Assembly: GCF_027923585.1 (NCBI RefSeq)
Contig: NZ_BRPL01000002.1
Location: 496,001 to 560,000, forward strand
Length of the DNA stretch: 64,000 nucleotides
Source of the DNA: Philodulcilactobacillus myokonensis
GTDB lineage: Bacteria; Bacillota; Bacilli; Lactobacillales; Lactobacillaceae
Direction: 5' to 3'
In this document: positions 16,057 through 23,547 of the stretch, in pieces
Layout: every line of letters starts with the position of its first letter
How positions within the stretch are numbered: the first letter of the stretch is position 1
Made by a program: the position numbers and the translations under genes
Notes under the pieces: model-generated
Database searches by the model: none
The model's input: the letters and a program-made list of their open reading frames with translations, nothing else
What the model was told of the DNA's origin: nothing

Positions 16057-16803
16057 TTGAAATTAATCGCAACAAATATCAAAAACACACTTGTTGATGA
16101 TCAGAATCATTTTGATTATCAAAAATTTCAAAAAATAATGGATCAAATGAAATCAAAGGGAATTCATTTCGTAGTTATTAGCAGTGATAATTATCCACAC
16201 TTACTACGCTTTTTTAATTCAATTGATGGTCAGATATCATTCGTTTGTGAAAATGGTGCTCAAGTTGTTAAAAATGGGGTCGTTCTGAAAAATCACTTAG
16301 TTGATTATTTAACATGCCAGCGGGTATTTAAATATTTATCTAAAGATGATCAATTATTCGGTGCCAATATTATTCTTTCTGGTAAAAATAATGCTTACAC
16401 TAACTTGAAAGCTTCTGATCCAAAGTTTAAACAACAGAAGCAATTCTATGATTATTTACAGCATGTTCCTGATATTACAGCTGTTTTTGATCAAATTTAC
16501 CGAATTCATTTAGAATGGCAAAGTGGCGATGATGCTACTCGAATTCAACTTATTAATCATCATTTTCCAGATTTGCGGGCAGTTTCTAATATTAATGGGG
16601 GCATTGATATTATAACAGAAGATTCCAGCAGAGAAGACGGTTTAAAGGCCTTACAAGCATCTTTTAAAGTGAATGATGCAGAAGTAGCTATTTTAAGTTC
16701 AGATGATAATGATCAGAATTTTTTGAATCAATTTTCAAATGGAATTTCAACTAAAAATCAATCAATCGATGGATTAGACCAAATCAATCAATTGATAAAG
16801 TAA
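16057..16803 (+). CDS. HAD-superfamily (Cof-like) protein lacking the catalytic aspartates
   Basis: A 248-residue protein with the length and layout of Cof-type HAD phosphatases, which dephosphorylate sugar phosphates and flavin nucleotides. The start reads KLIATNIKNTL where active enzymes have IATDLDGTL, so the nucleophile Asp is Asn7 and the acid/base Asp is Lys9. Motif IV reads SSDDND where GDxxND is expected, and the motif III lysine is not evident. The FVCENGAQV segment before the C2 cap is intact, so the fold is clear. It is most likely a non-catalytic binding protein. The start is TTG behind CGGAGG. The next gene follows after 23 bp in the same direction. Confidence 0.8.
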   Translation: MKLIATNIKNTLVDDQNHFDYQKFQKIMDQMKSKGIHFVVISSDNYPHLLRFFNSIDGQISFVCENGAQVVKNGVVLKNHLVDYLTCQRVFKYLSKDDQLFGANIILSGKNNAYTNLKASDPKFKQQKQFYDYLQHVPDITAVFDQIYRIHLEWQSGDDATRIQLINHHFPDLRAVSNINGGIDIITEDSSREDGLKALQASFKVNDAEVAILSSDDNDQNFLNQFSNGISTKNQSIDGLDQINQLIK

Positions 16804-16826
16804 AATAGTAGAAAAGGAGTTATTTT

Positions 16827-17432
16827 ATGCAATCAACTTGGAATTGGTCAGGAATTTTGGGATGGCTTGTTCTTTTAATTGATTTGATTTTACTCTTAAT
16901 TTACTTTTATCATCATAAAGTTTGGCGGAAGGAGTATTGGATCCACCCACAAAACCTTCATTCTAAATCACTTTGGTTTAAGATCGTTACTTTTGTTATT
17001 TTATTACTCGGGTTAGGCTATGTTCATTTAAATCATAGCATTGACCAGGATAGTGTAATGACAACGCACCAATTTAAACCATTAGCTTTAGAAATTGATG
17101 GTAAACGTTCATATTATATTCATGTTCGAAATCAAAGACTTTTTAAAAAATACATTTTTTTTATTAACGGTGCTAAGAATAAATCCACTTCGCACCGGAC
17201 GTTATTATTGGATCGTGATAATCCTTTAGATTCACAATATAACCAATTAAAATTAAACCCAGTTCAGCTCCATCAACTGGATTCAAAGTATCAAAAAGCA
17301 TGGGTCGAAATTACTACAATTCGTTACCGTAATCGGCTGCGAAATGGACTCGGATTACATGCTGGAAGGATATTATCTTCACAAGTAGCAATCCGGGTTC
17401 CAAATCAAAATTATGAAAAATTGGAAGATTAA
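16827..17432 (+). CDS. Two-helix membrane protein of unknown function
   Basis: A 201-residue protein with hydrophobic helices at about residues 9-28 and 50-67, followed by a soluble C-terminal domain of about 130 residues rich in basic and polar residues. The soluble part probably faces outward if the N-terminus is outside, but topology is not certain. It resembles a lactobacillus-restricted membrane protein family; I do not know a function. AAAAGGAG precedes the ATG. It is probably co-transcribed with the HAD-like gene and ends at a strong terminator. Confidence 0.7.
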   Translation: MQSTWNWSGILGWLVLLIDLILLLIYFYHHKVWRKEYWIHPQNLHSKSLWFKIVTFVILLLGLGYVHLNHSIDQDSVMTTHQFKPLALEIDGKRSYYIHVRNQRLFKKYIFFINGAKNKSTSHRTLLLDRDNPLDSQYNQLKLNPVQLHQLDSKYQKAWVEITTIRYRNRLRNGLGLHAGRILSSQVAIRVPNQNYEKLED

Positions 17433-17472
17433 AAAGGGTTCATGAAAATTAATTTCATGAACCCTTTTTATT
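17432..17472. terminator. Bidirectional terminator between convergent genes
   Basis: The inverted repeat AAAGGGTTCATGAAA with its complement around a 5-nt loop, A-run on the left and T-run on the right, sits between the membrane protein and the leftward flavoprotein. Confidence 0.9.
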
Positions 17473-17477
17473 TTATA

Positions 17478-19301
17478 TCAATTTTGATTCGACTTTATGT
17501 TTAAAATTGTATCTGCAATTTTAGTGGCAATAACTTTATTAAAATCATAATCCTTATTTTTAGGGCTAATTGTCGTTAGCCAATCGCTTTTTCCTTCGTT
17601 AATGTTGCCCCATTTATAAAAATGATTATTAAAATGATCATCTTTTTGGTATGAGCTATCAATTCCCTTGGCCTTAAGATGATTTAAAACAACGTTGTCA
17701 CTATGTTCTAAATCAATTTTAGGTAAACGCGCTTCAATTAACGTATCGCCAGAAAAAATTTCTTTAGGATAGAAGTATGAAACGGCTTTGAATTGCTGCT
17801 TAGCACCTGCAACGTGCATTTGAGGTGGAATAATTGTAACAATGTCTGATTTGATTAATGCCTTTAATTGTTTAATTCTGATTAATGGCGGTCCCATTGA
17901 TATGAAACGGCTGGTTGAATTGAAATCTTTTAAGAAATGCTTTTCATAATCATCATTGGTAAATAATTTCTTCCTGACAATGGTTCGGATGGTATCTTCA
18001 AAATCAATGATTGTTGAAAGGGCAGATGAAAGCGGATCGGTTTTAGTCCCTTTAGCTGCACCATTGATTAATTTCTGTAATTTATTAATAATTGTCTTTT
18101 GATAATTTTCAACCGTTGTAATTTTAACTCCAGCCACTGGGTTTAAAACGTGATCCCAGTCTAATAAATCGTCATGATTAATTTTAGAATGTTTAATGGC
18201 ATTTTTAGGATCCTCGATAAATGCGGATTTAAATTGATCTAAATTAACATTTGGATATTTAGCCTGGACTAACCGGGTGTAATAGACGTATTCCATATCA
18301 AGTTTTAACAATTCAACAAAATCTTGGTATGGTAAATGATAATTATCTAAATGCCTTTGAATTCGATCATGAGTTAAAAAATGGGGCTGATATGCTTCGT
18401 TATGACGCTTTTGATCGGTTCCCTTTGGATAGTAAGGCATTCCGCGTCTTGAACCAGCATAGATGTGGGGTTCTTGACCAGATTTATTATACGAAAGGGT
18501 ATTGTCCGGCATAATTTGAAATCGCCCACCACGGCCTTCGGTTAATAATGTAACGTAGTCAAAGAAACTAAGACCTAATCCGCGAATAATGACGTTACTC
18601 CGTGGCTTGATATGGCTTAGTGGGGTATCACTTGGGTATCCAGGTAAAATGTAATTTAAATGGTTATTATTAGCATATTTTTGCAATGCCTGTTGCTGTT
18701 GGTTAGGATGATTTTCAGATAAACCAACGTTCAAGACAACGTGGTCAAAATTATCATCAAAAGCTTCTTTATGATCGGTCATTAAATTAAATTGATTGCC
18801 TTTTCTTTCAACGTCTAAGACTTTCTTTTGGTGAATATGAATTGAAACATTTTTAGGTAGATAGCGTTCACTAGTCATTCTCTGGAAACACCATTGAAGA
18901 TAAACTCCATAAAGCGGGCGTGGAGTATAATTAGTTGGCATTAATCTAGTTGAAGCTTTAAATAGTTGGTCTTTAAATTGATAGGTATTGATTTTTGAGT
19001 GTGAATTTAATTCAGTTTGAAAGGGATGCTTATCACCTAAAATAAAATCAGGTGCTTCAGTTCTTGCCCATTGGTCTAAAGAGGGTCCTTGCCTACAATT
19101 ATTGAACATTGAAATGTCTTGTGCATCTGTATTCATAATTAAATGAATTGATTGGTCAGTTCGCCAGGTTCTTCCACCAATTGGATATGGATCAAATAAA
19201 TGGATTGCTAATTGATCAATTTGACTTTGTTTAAAATGTTCGATTAAATAACGTGTAACTAAAATGCCGCGTGGGCCAGCACCAATAATTGCTACTTTCA
19301 T
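17478..19301 (-). CDS. FAD/NAD(P)-binding flavoprotein (NAD_binding_9 type)
   Basis: A 607-residue cytoplasmic protein that opens with an FAD dinucleotide-binding fingerprint (VAIIGAGPRG, residues 3-12), followed by HLFDPYPIGGRTW and a second nucleotide-binding region around NVIIRGLGLSFFDYVTLL near residue 237. This layout matches the large FAD-NAD(P)-binding proteins found in lactobacilli and other bacteria, related to ornithine/lysine N-oxygenases and the HpsJ-type group. No substrate is known. A good Shine-Dalgarno (AAAGGAGCTG) precedes the ATG. It is monocistronic; its upstream region is shared with the divergent 109-residue gene. Confidence 0.8.
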   Translation of the reverse strand: MKVAIIGAGPRGILVTRYLIEHFKQSQIDQLAIHLFDPYPIGGRTWRTDQSIHLIMNTDAQDISMFNNCRQGPSLDQWARTEAPDFILGDKHPFQTELNSHSKINTYQFKDQLFKASTRLMPTNYTPRPLYGVYLQWCFQRMTSERYLPKNVSIHIHQKKVLDVERKGNQFNLMTDHKEAFDDNFDHVVLNVGLSENHPNQQQQALQKYANNNHLNYILPGYPSDTPLSHIKPRSNVIIRGLGLSFFDYVTLLTEGRGGRFQIMPDNTLSYNKSGQEPHIYAGSRRGMPYYPKGTDQKRHNEAYQPHFLTHDRIQRHLDNYHLPYQDFVELLKLDMEYVYYTRLVQAKYPNVNLDQFKSAFIEDPKNAIKHSKINHDDLLDWDHVLNPVAGVKITTVENYQKTIINKLQKLINGAAKGTKTDPLSSALSTIIDFEDTIRTIVRKKLFTNDDYEKHFLKDFNSTSRFISMGPPLIRIKQLKALIKSDIVTIIPPQMHVAGAKQQFKAVSYFYPKEIFSGDTLIEARLPKIDLEHSDNVVLNHLKAKGIDSSYQKDDHFNNHFYKWGNINEGKSDWLTTISPKNKDYDFNKVIATKIADTILNIKSNQN

Positions 19302-19419
19302 GTTGTTCAGCTCCTTTACATCTTTACAATGATTATGTTCTAATTTTCTTTTCTAAAAAGCAAGTTATACCTATTTTTAATTCATTTACGATATAATTAT
19401 ACATTAGGGGTGAATTTAA

Positions 19420-19749
19420 ATGAGTAAATTAGTTCCGGAAAATATGTTAGAAATTAAACAAAAAATGAAGCAATTATCAAACAATGGGCATCAAGTGAGT
19501 GAAGATAAAATGATTTATAACGCTATTCAGACCTTAATGCAGAATTATTTAGAAGCGGCTGAAGAAGGGCATTATGATAATTCAATCATGAATCCAAAGG
19601 GGAATCAAATTAACGCTTATGACGTTAATAATCATTTAATTGATGCCATTCAATCAACCCATGCAACCTTTATTGATGATTTTAAACAAGATTCATTTAA
19701 ATTAATTTTGCGGTTAGAAGAATTTGCTGATTACATTGCTAGACAATAA
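19420..19749 (+). CDS. Small helical protein of unknown function
   Basis: A 109-residue acidic, mainly helical protein with no signal peptide or membrane segment. The N-terminus (residues 1-50) looks like a helical pair with a ribbon-helix-like spacing, but I do not recognise a family. AGGGGTG precedes the ATG, and a TATAAT at 19392-19397 is placed to serve as its -10 box. The solitary tRNA-Arg follows from its own promoter. Confidence 0.65.
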   Translation: MSKLVPENMLEIKQKMKQLSNNGHQVSEDKMIYNAIQTLMQNYLEAAEEGHYDNSIMNPKGNQINAYDVNNHLIDAIQSTHATFIDDFKQDSFKLILRLEEFADYIARQ

Positions 19750-19754
19750 TCAAC

Positions 19755-19783
19755 TTGCAATTTTCTTAATTTTTGTTTATAGT
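19755..19783 (+). promoter_or_regulatory. Promoter of the solitary tRNA-Arg
   Basis: TTGCAA (19755-19760) and TATAGT (19778-19783) are separated by exactly 17 bp, and the tRNA begins 13 bp after the -10 box. Confidence 0.65.
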
Positions 19784-19795
19784 AGAGATTGTTGT

Positions 19796-19867
19796 GCGCC
19801 CTTAGTGTAAAGGATAGCACATGAGATTTCGGTCCTCATGATCCGAGTTCGATTCTCGGGGGGCGCA
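19796..19867 (+). tRNA. tRNA-Arg (anticodon UCG)
   Basis: A full cloverleaf can be folded: acceptor GCGCCCU/GGGGCGC (last pair U-G), D stem GUGU/GCAC with GGA in the loop (A20 is an arginine identity base), T arm CCGAG-UUCGAUU-CUCGG and discriminator A. The anticodon loop is UUUCGGU, giving anticodon UCG, which reads CGA/CGG codons. The base of the anticodon stem is an A31-C39 mismatch. CCA is not encoded. It stands alone, away from the main tRNA cluster. Confidence 0.88.
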
Positions 19868-19874
19868 TAAATTA

Positions 19875-19915
19875 ATAAGACTAGTCATTTTCATGACTAG
19901 TCTTATTTTTTTGTA
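19875..19915 (+). terminator. Intrinsic terminator after tRNA-Arg
   Basis: The hairpin AAGACTAGTCAT/ATGACTAGTCTT with a 4-nt loop is followed by ATTTTTTT. Confidence 0.9.
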
Positions 19916-20012
19916 AAAAATTTTAAATAATGATTGATTTATCGGTTCAATTTAGTTATCATTAATAACGTTAGTCAGCTAACGTTTATTCAGAAAGAGG
20001 CGTGTTTGAAGA

Positions 20013-20441
20013 ATGAGAAGAGACTTTGCAAGGTTATTAAAATCAGCTGCAACCCAACTTACCAAGCAATTTAATCAGTTCGCAAAACGATATGATATGA
20101 CTGCGACACAGATGGCAATCATTGATTTTATGACGAGAACCAAGAAAAAAGAGTTTTTTCAAAGTGATATTGAACATGAATTTTGGATTCAACGTTCGAC
20201 AGCATCGGTTCTATTAAAACGGATGGAGGCAAGAAAATTAATTATTCGAACTTCTAGTCTTGAAGATGCCAGACAGAAGCAGGTGATTTTAACATCAAAG
20301 GCTCGTCAGTTGGAAAACACAATTGTCGATTTTATGAATAAACAGCAGGCTCAGATTGAGGATCACTTTTCAGTTCAAGAAGTTGAAACTGTAAGAAAAT
20401 TTTTAAAATTTATTATTAATTTTGAAAATAAGAAAAAATAA
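20013..20441 (+). CDS. MarR-family transcriptional regulator
   Basis: A 142-residue winged-helix regulator of the usual MarR length. The central HTH includes FFQSDIEHEFWIQRSTASVLL, and the wing has the typical SLEDARQKQVILT element. MarR proteins act as dimers and usually repress a neighbouring efflux gene until a small ligand binds. It is 17 bp upstream of an MFS drug exporter on the same strand, which is the likely target. An AAGAGG element lies about 11 nt before the ATG. A conserved operator is not obvious by eye, although TAACGTTAGTCAGCTAACGTTA-like symmetry at about 19964-19985 is a candidate. Confidence 0.88.
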   Translation: MRRDFARLLKSAATQLTKQFNQFAKRYDMTATQMAIIDFMTRTKKKEFFQSDIEHEFWIQRSTASVLLKRMEARKLIIRTSSLEDARQKQVILTSKARQLENTIVDFMNKQQAQIEDHFSVQEVETVRKFLKFIINFENKKK

Positions 20442-20458
20442 TAGAAGGGAAATGACAG

Positions 20459-21862
20459 TTGATGGATGAAAAAATTTCACCCAAGGTAATTGGAGCCATT
20501 ATTGCTGCTGGAATTATGTCATTCAGTGGTGTTGTCGTTGAAACATCAATGAACATTACTTTTCCAACGTTAATGAATGAATTTAATATTTCAACAAGTA
20601 CTGTTCAATGGATGACAACAAGTTATTTATTGATTGTAGCAATGATCGTTCCAATTTCTGCAATTTTAAAACGGAATTTTAAGACGAAAAATTTATTTAT
20701 AATTGCTAATTTATTGTTTATTTTAGGATTAGCTTTGGATGCCTTTGCACCTAATTTCTTAATTCTTTTACTCGGGAGAATTATTCAAGGCTTTGGAACT
20801 GGAATTGCACTACCGCTTATGTTTAACATTATTTTAGATCAGGTTCCTGTATCTAAAATTGGCATGATGATGGGAATTGGTTCGCTAATTACAGCGATTG
20901 CACCAGCCATTGGACCAACTTTTGGTGGAATTGTTGTTTCTAGTTTAGGTTGGCGTTTTATTTTCATTTTCTTACTGCCATTGTTAATTATTTCTTTGAT
21001 TGTTGGATTAACTAGTATTCAACAAGCTAGTAAGATTGTTAGAACCCATTTTGATATCCCAAGCTTTATATGGATTATTGTTACTTTCTTTGGGCTAGTT
21101 TTTGGATTTAGTAATATGGGACAAGATGGTTTTCTTAGTGTAAACGTAATTTTGCCAATCTTAATTGGTTTAATTGGATTATTCTTACTTGTTCACCGAT
21201 CTAATCGAATTGACCACCCAATCATTAATCTACGGGTTTTAACTAACCATGGTTTTGCTGGGCATGTCTTTAGTTTCTTTGTTTTACAAATTTTGACTTT
21301 AGGCTTGTCATTTATCCTACCTAATTATGTTCAACTAGTGAATGGTAGTTCGGCTTCATTGGCTGGAATTTTAGTATTTCCTGGAGCTGCTTTAGGGGCA
21401 GTCATGTCTCCATTTACCGGTCGGATTTTAGATAAAATGGGTCCTAAACTTCCATTAATGTTAGGATCAGCCCTGGGTATTTTAGGTTTAGTTTTATACA
21501 CAATTTTTGGAATGCATCTATCTAACTGGATGATTTGTGTCTTCTACATTATCTACATGGCATGTTTAGGCTTATCATTTGGTAATATTATGACCAATGG
21601 TTTAAGCTACTTACCAGAAAAACAAAATGCTGACGGAAATGCAATCCTAACGACTTTACAGCAATTAGCTGGTGCGGTTGGAACTTCATTGGTAGCTGCA
21701 ATTGTAGCCCAAAGCCAAATGGCACCTGGTGTTAATAAAGCACTTAAAACATCTATTGGTTCTGAACATGCATTTATTTTTCTATTAATCTTAGTTATTA
21801 TCCAATCAGTTGTTTTGTTTAAAGTGGTTGTTTTGGGTCATAAAAAAGCAATTAATAAGTAG
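20459..21862 (+). CDS. MFS multidrug efflux transporter (DHA2, 14-helix type)
   Basis: A 467-residue inner-membrane transporter of the EmrB/QacA (DHA2) group, with about 14 hydrophobic helices. It shows the N-terminal WMTTSYLLIVAMIVPISA segment, GRIIQGFGTGIALPL and the GPTFGG motif C-like element in helix 5, which are typical of proton-driven drug exporters. Start is TTG 20459 or ATG 20462; GAAGGGA fits either. It follows the MarR gene by 17 bp, forming a regulator-pump pair, and is closed by a terminator. Substrate cannot be predicted. Confidence 0.9.
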   Translation: MMDEKISPKVIGAIIAAGIMSFSGVVVETSMNITFPTLMNEFNISTSTVQWMTTSYLLIVAMIVPISAILKRNFKTKNLFIIANLLFILGLALDAFAPNFLILLLGRIIQGFGTGIALPLMFNIILDQVPVSKIGMMMGIGSLITAIAPAIGPTFGGIVVSSLGWRFIFIFLLPLLIISLIVGLTSIQQASKIVRTHFDIPSFIWIIVTFFGLVFGFSNMGQDGFLSVNVILPILIGLIGLFLLVHRSNRIDHPIINLRVLTNHGFAGHVFSFFVLQILTLGLSFILPNYVQLVNGSSASLAGILVFPGAALGAVMSPFTGRILDKMGPKLPLMLGSALGILGLVLYTIFGMHLSNWMICVFYIIYMACLGLSFGNIMTNGLSYLPEKQNADGNAILTTLQQLAGAVGTSLVAAIVAQSQMAPGVNKALKTSIGSEHAFIFLLILVIIQSVVLFKVVVLGHKKAINK

Positions 21863-21881
21863 TTCAATCGAAATATTACAG

Positions 21882-21919
21882 AAAAAAGTTCATTTCGCTT
21901 TGAAATGAACTTTTTTTCT
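21882..21919 (+). terminator. Intrinsic terminator after the MFS gene
   Basis: The hairpin AAAGTTCATTTC/GAAATGAACTTT with a 5-nt loop is followed by a run of T. Confidence 0.9.
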
Positions 21920-21978
21920 TTTTAGTCCTTTAATTAATGTTAAAATAAATTTAGTAATAAATTGAAAGGGGGATAATT

Positions 21979-22266
21979 ATGAGCCGAAAAATTAAATCAT
22001 ATTTTCAAGCAGCAATGATCGATGCAACGTATTGGATGTTGATTGGGACCATCTTCCTTTTGGCAGAAATTCCATTCCAATGGATTTTTGATCATAATGC
22101 GGCTCTTGCTACGATCAATGTATTACAACGCCTAATTACCCATCTTTATGCCTTTTTTAATTTTATTTTGATGATGATCATTGTTTGGGTGATTATTGTA
22201 TTTTTAATGTTTATTTTTATTTTACTTAAACCCAAATGGCATGAAAATGAAAATAATAAGAATTGA
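21979..22266 (+). CDS. Small two-helix membrane protein
   Basis: A 95-residue membrane protein with hydrophobic helices at about residues 16-35 and 55-83 and a charged C-terminus. I do not recognise a family. GAAAGGGG precedes the ATG. It is 12 bp upstream of another membrane protein gene and probably forms a two-gene operon with it, ending at the terminator near 22870. Confidence 0.65.
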   Translation: MSRKIKSYFQAAMIDATYWMLIGTIFLLAEIPFQWIFDHNAALATINVLQRLITHLYAFFNFILMMIIVWVIIVFLMFIFILLKPKWHENENNKN

Positions 22267-22278
22267 GAGTGACTTAAA

Positions 22279-22854
22279 TTGAATCGTAAACATCAAGATC
22301 GATTGGAAAAACATTTTGCCAAACACTGGTATTTAATGTGGCAATGGTGGTTTTTAATCATCATTGTCATTTTATGTGGCTTCTTTTTATTTAACCGTTA
22401 TCAAAACCATGAAAATAATGTTAGAAGTCAAAAACAAGTTTCAAAAGACGTTAATCATCATAGTGATTTATCAAGTGATGAAATTGCCTCAACCTTAAAG
22501 AAAAAACGCTATAATACAAAGCATAGGGCAATTAATACGGTTAGCCTAATTTTTGCTAACCAACATCAGTTTAGCCAAACAAAGGTTAAGATTGGTAATA
22601 ACTACATTGTTGAAGTTCATATTCCTAAGCATGCATCTATTTATGGCGAAATTAATCAAGGAAATTTAACTAACTGGAAATCAATGGTTTCTAGGTTAAA
22701 GGACAAAACGAAGTTGCTAAATCAATACCATCAAAAAGAATTGAATACGCCGGATTATTCACATGTGATTGTCGTCAATCCTAGTAATCCTAAGACAATG
22801 TTTTTATACGTTGTCAATGGACAAGTTAAATTTAATGCTATCAAGAAACAATAA
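22279..22854 (+). CDS. Single-pass membrane protein with extracellular domain
   Basis: A 191-residue protein with a cytoplasmic basic N-terminus, one transmembrane helix at about residues 21-40 (WWFLIIIVILCGFFLF) and an outward domain of about 150 residues of unknown fold. No catalytic motif is visible. The start is TTG with a weak GAGAGTGA ahead of it. It is co-directional with and 12 bp from the preceding small membrane protein, which suggests the two act together in the envelope. Confidence 0.65.
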   Translation: MNRKHQDRLEKHFAKHWYLMWQWWFLIIIVILCGFFLFNRYQNHENNVRSQKQVSKDVNHHSDLSSDEIASTLKKKRYNTKHRAINTVSLIFANQHQFSQTKVKIGNNYIVEVHIPKHASIYGEINQGNLTNWKSMVSRLKDKTKLLNQYHQKELNTPDYSHVIVVNPSNPKTMFLYVVNGQVKFNAIKKQ

Positions 22855-22892
22855 AAAAGAAACACCAGATTGAATCTGATGTTTCTTTTTAA
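22853..22892. terminator. Bidirectional terminator between convergent genes
   Basis: An inverted repeat AAAAGAAACA-x-CAGAT with a TGA loop and its complement is flanked by A and T runs. Confidence 0.8.
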
Positions 22893-22903
22893 ATTTGGAT
22901 TAA

Positions 22904-23431
22904 TTATTTTGTAAATCTCAATACGTAATCATTTTGACCGTCAGAAGTAATTTTAAAATTAGTGTATCCGGCTTGAAGCCATTCTCTTTGTGAAGCCTTT
23001 GCCCAATTTAAAGCATCTTGCACTGAATCAAAAGTGTGCGGCGTGCTAAAAATTTCATTTGGTGGTTCACGGTTTGATGGTTCTTCATTGTTATATTGAG
23101 CAGTAGCTTGTTGTGAATCATGATTAGATGTTTGATTATTATTGCGATTACGATCTAATGACTGACTGAATTGTTGATTACGTTTACCTTGAGATTGTTT
23201 ATGAAAATGTCGTTCATAATTAACTGCCGTTTTGTTAGACTGGGAATAACGATTCGTATGAACGGTTGATTTATTAAATAATTTAATTCCACCAACGATA
23301 AGGATTGCAATAAATACCAATCCGATAATCCACGGCCAGGTTTTAAACTGGGGATTATGTCTATTTGCATCATATCTGCTACGATTAAATCGATACTTTT
23401 TAACGCGGTGTAAATCATCATGATTATCCAA
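22904..23431 (-). CDS. Membrane-anchored protein with Asn/Gln-rich linker
   Basis: A 175-residue protein with a basic N-terminus (RVKKYRFNRSRY), one transmembrane helix at about residues 34-51, an Asn/Gln/Ser-rich flexible segment at about 55-125 and a short folded C-terminus (HTFDSVQDALNWAKASQREW onward). Type II topology is likely, with the C-terminal domain outside. The start is TTG with GGAGG 7 nt upstream. The function is unknown. Confidence 0.65.
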   Translation of the reverse strand: MDNHDDLHRVKKYRFNRSRYDANRHNPQFKTWPWIIGLVFIAILIVGGIKLFNKSTVHTNRYSQSNKTAVNYERHFHKQSQGKRNQQFSQSLDRNRNNNQTSNHDSQQATAQYNNEEPSNREPPNEIFSTPHTFDSVQDALNWAKASQREWLQAGYTNFKITSDGQNDYVLRFTK

Positions 23432-23507
23432 ATAAACACCTCCGTTTGTAAAAGAGAGCTACCTAATCACTTATATATTATAACATATTTGTCGGCTAAA
23501 CCCATTT

Positions 23508-23545
23508 ACAAAAAAAGACACCAAATTAATGGTGTCTTTTTTAAT
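23508..23545 (-). terminator. Intrinsic terminator after the amino acid permease
   Basis: The hairpin AAAGACACCA/TGGTGTCTTT with a 6-nt loop is flanked by A-runs and T-runs. It ends the leftward permease transcript. Confidence 0.88.
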
Positions 23546-23547
23546 TC

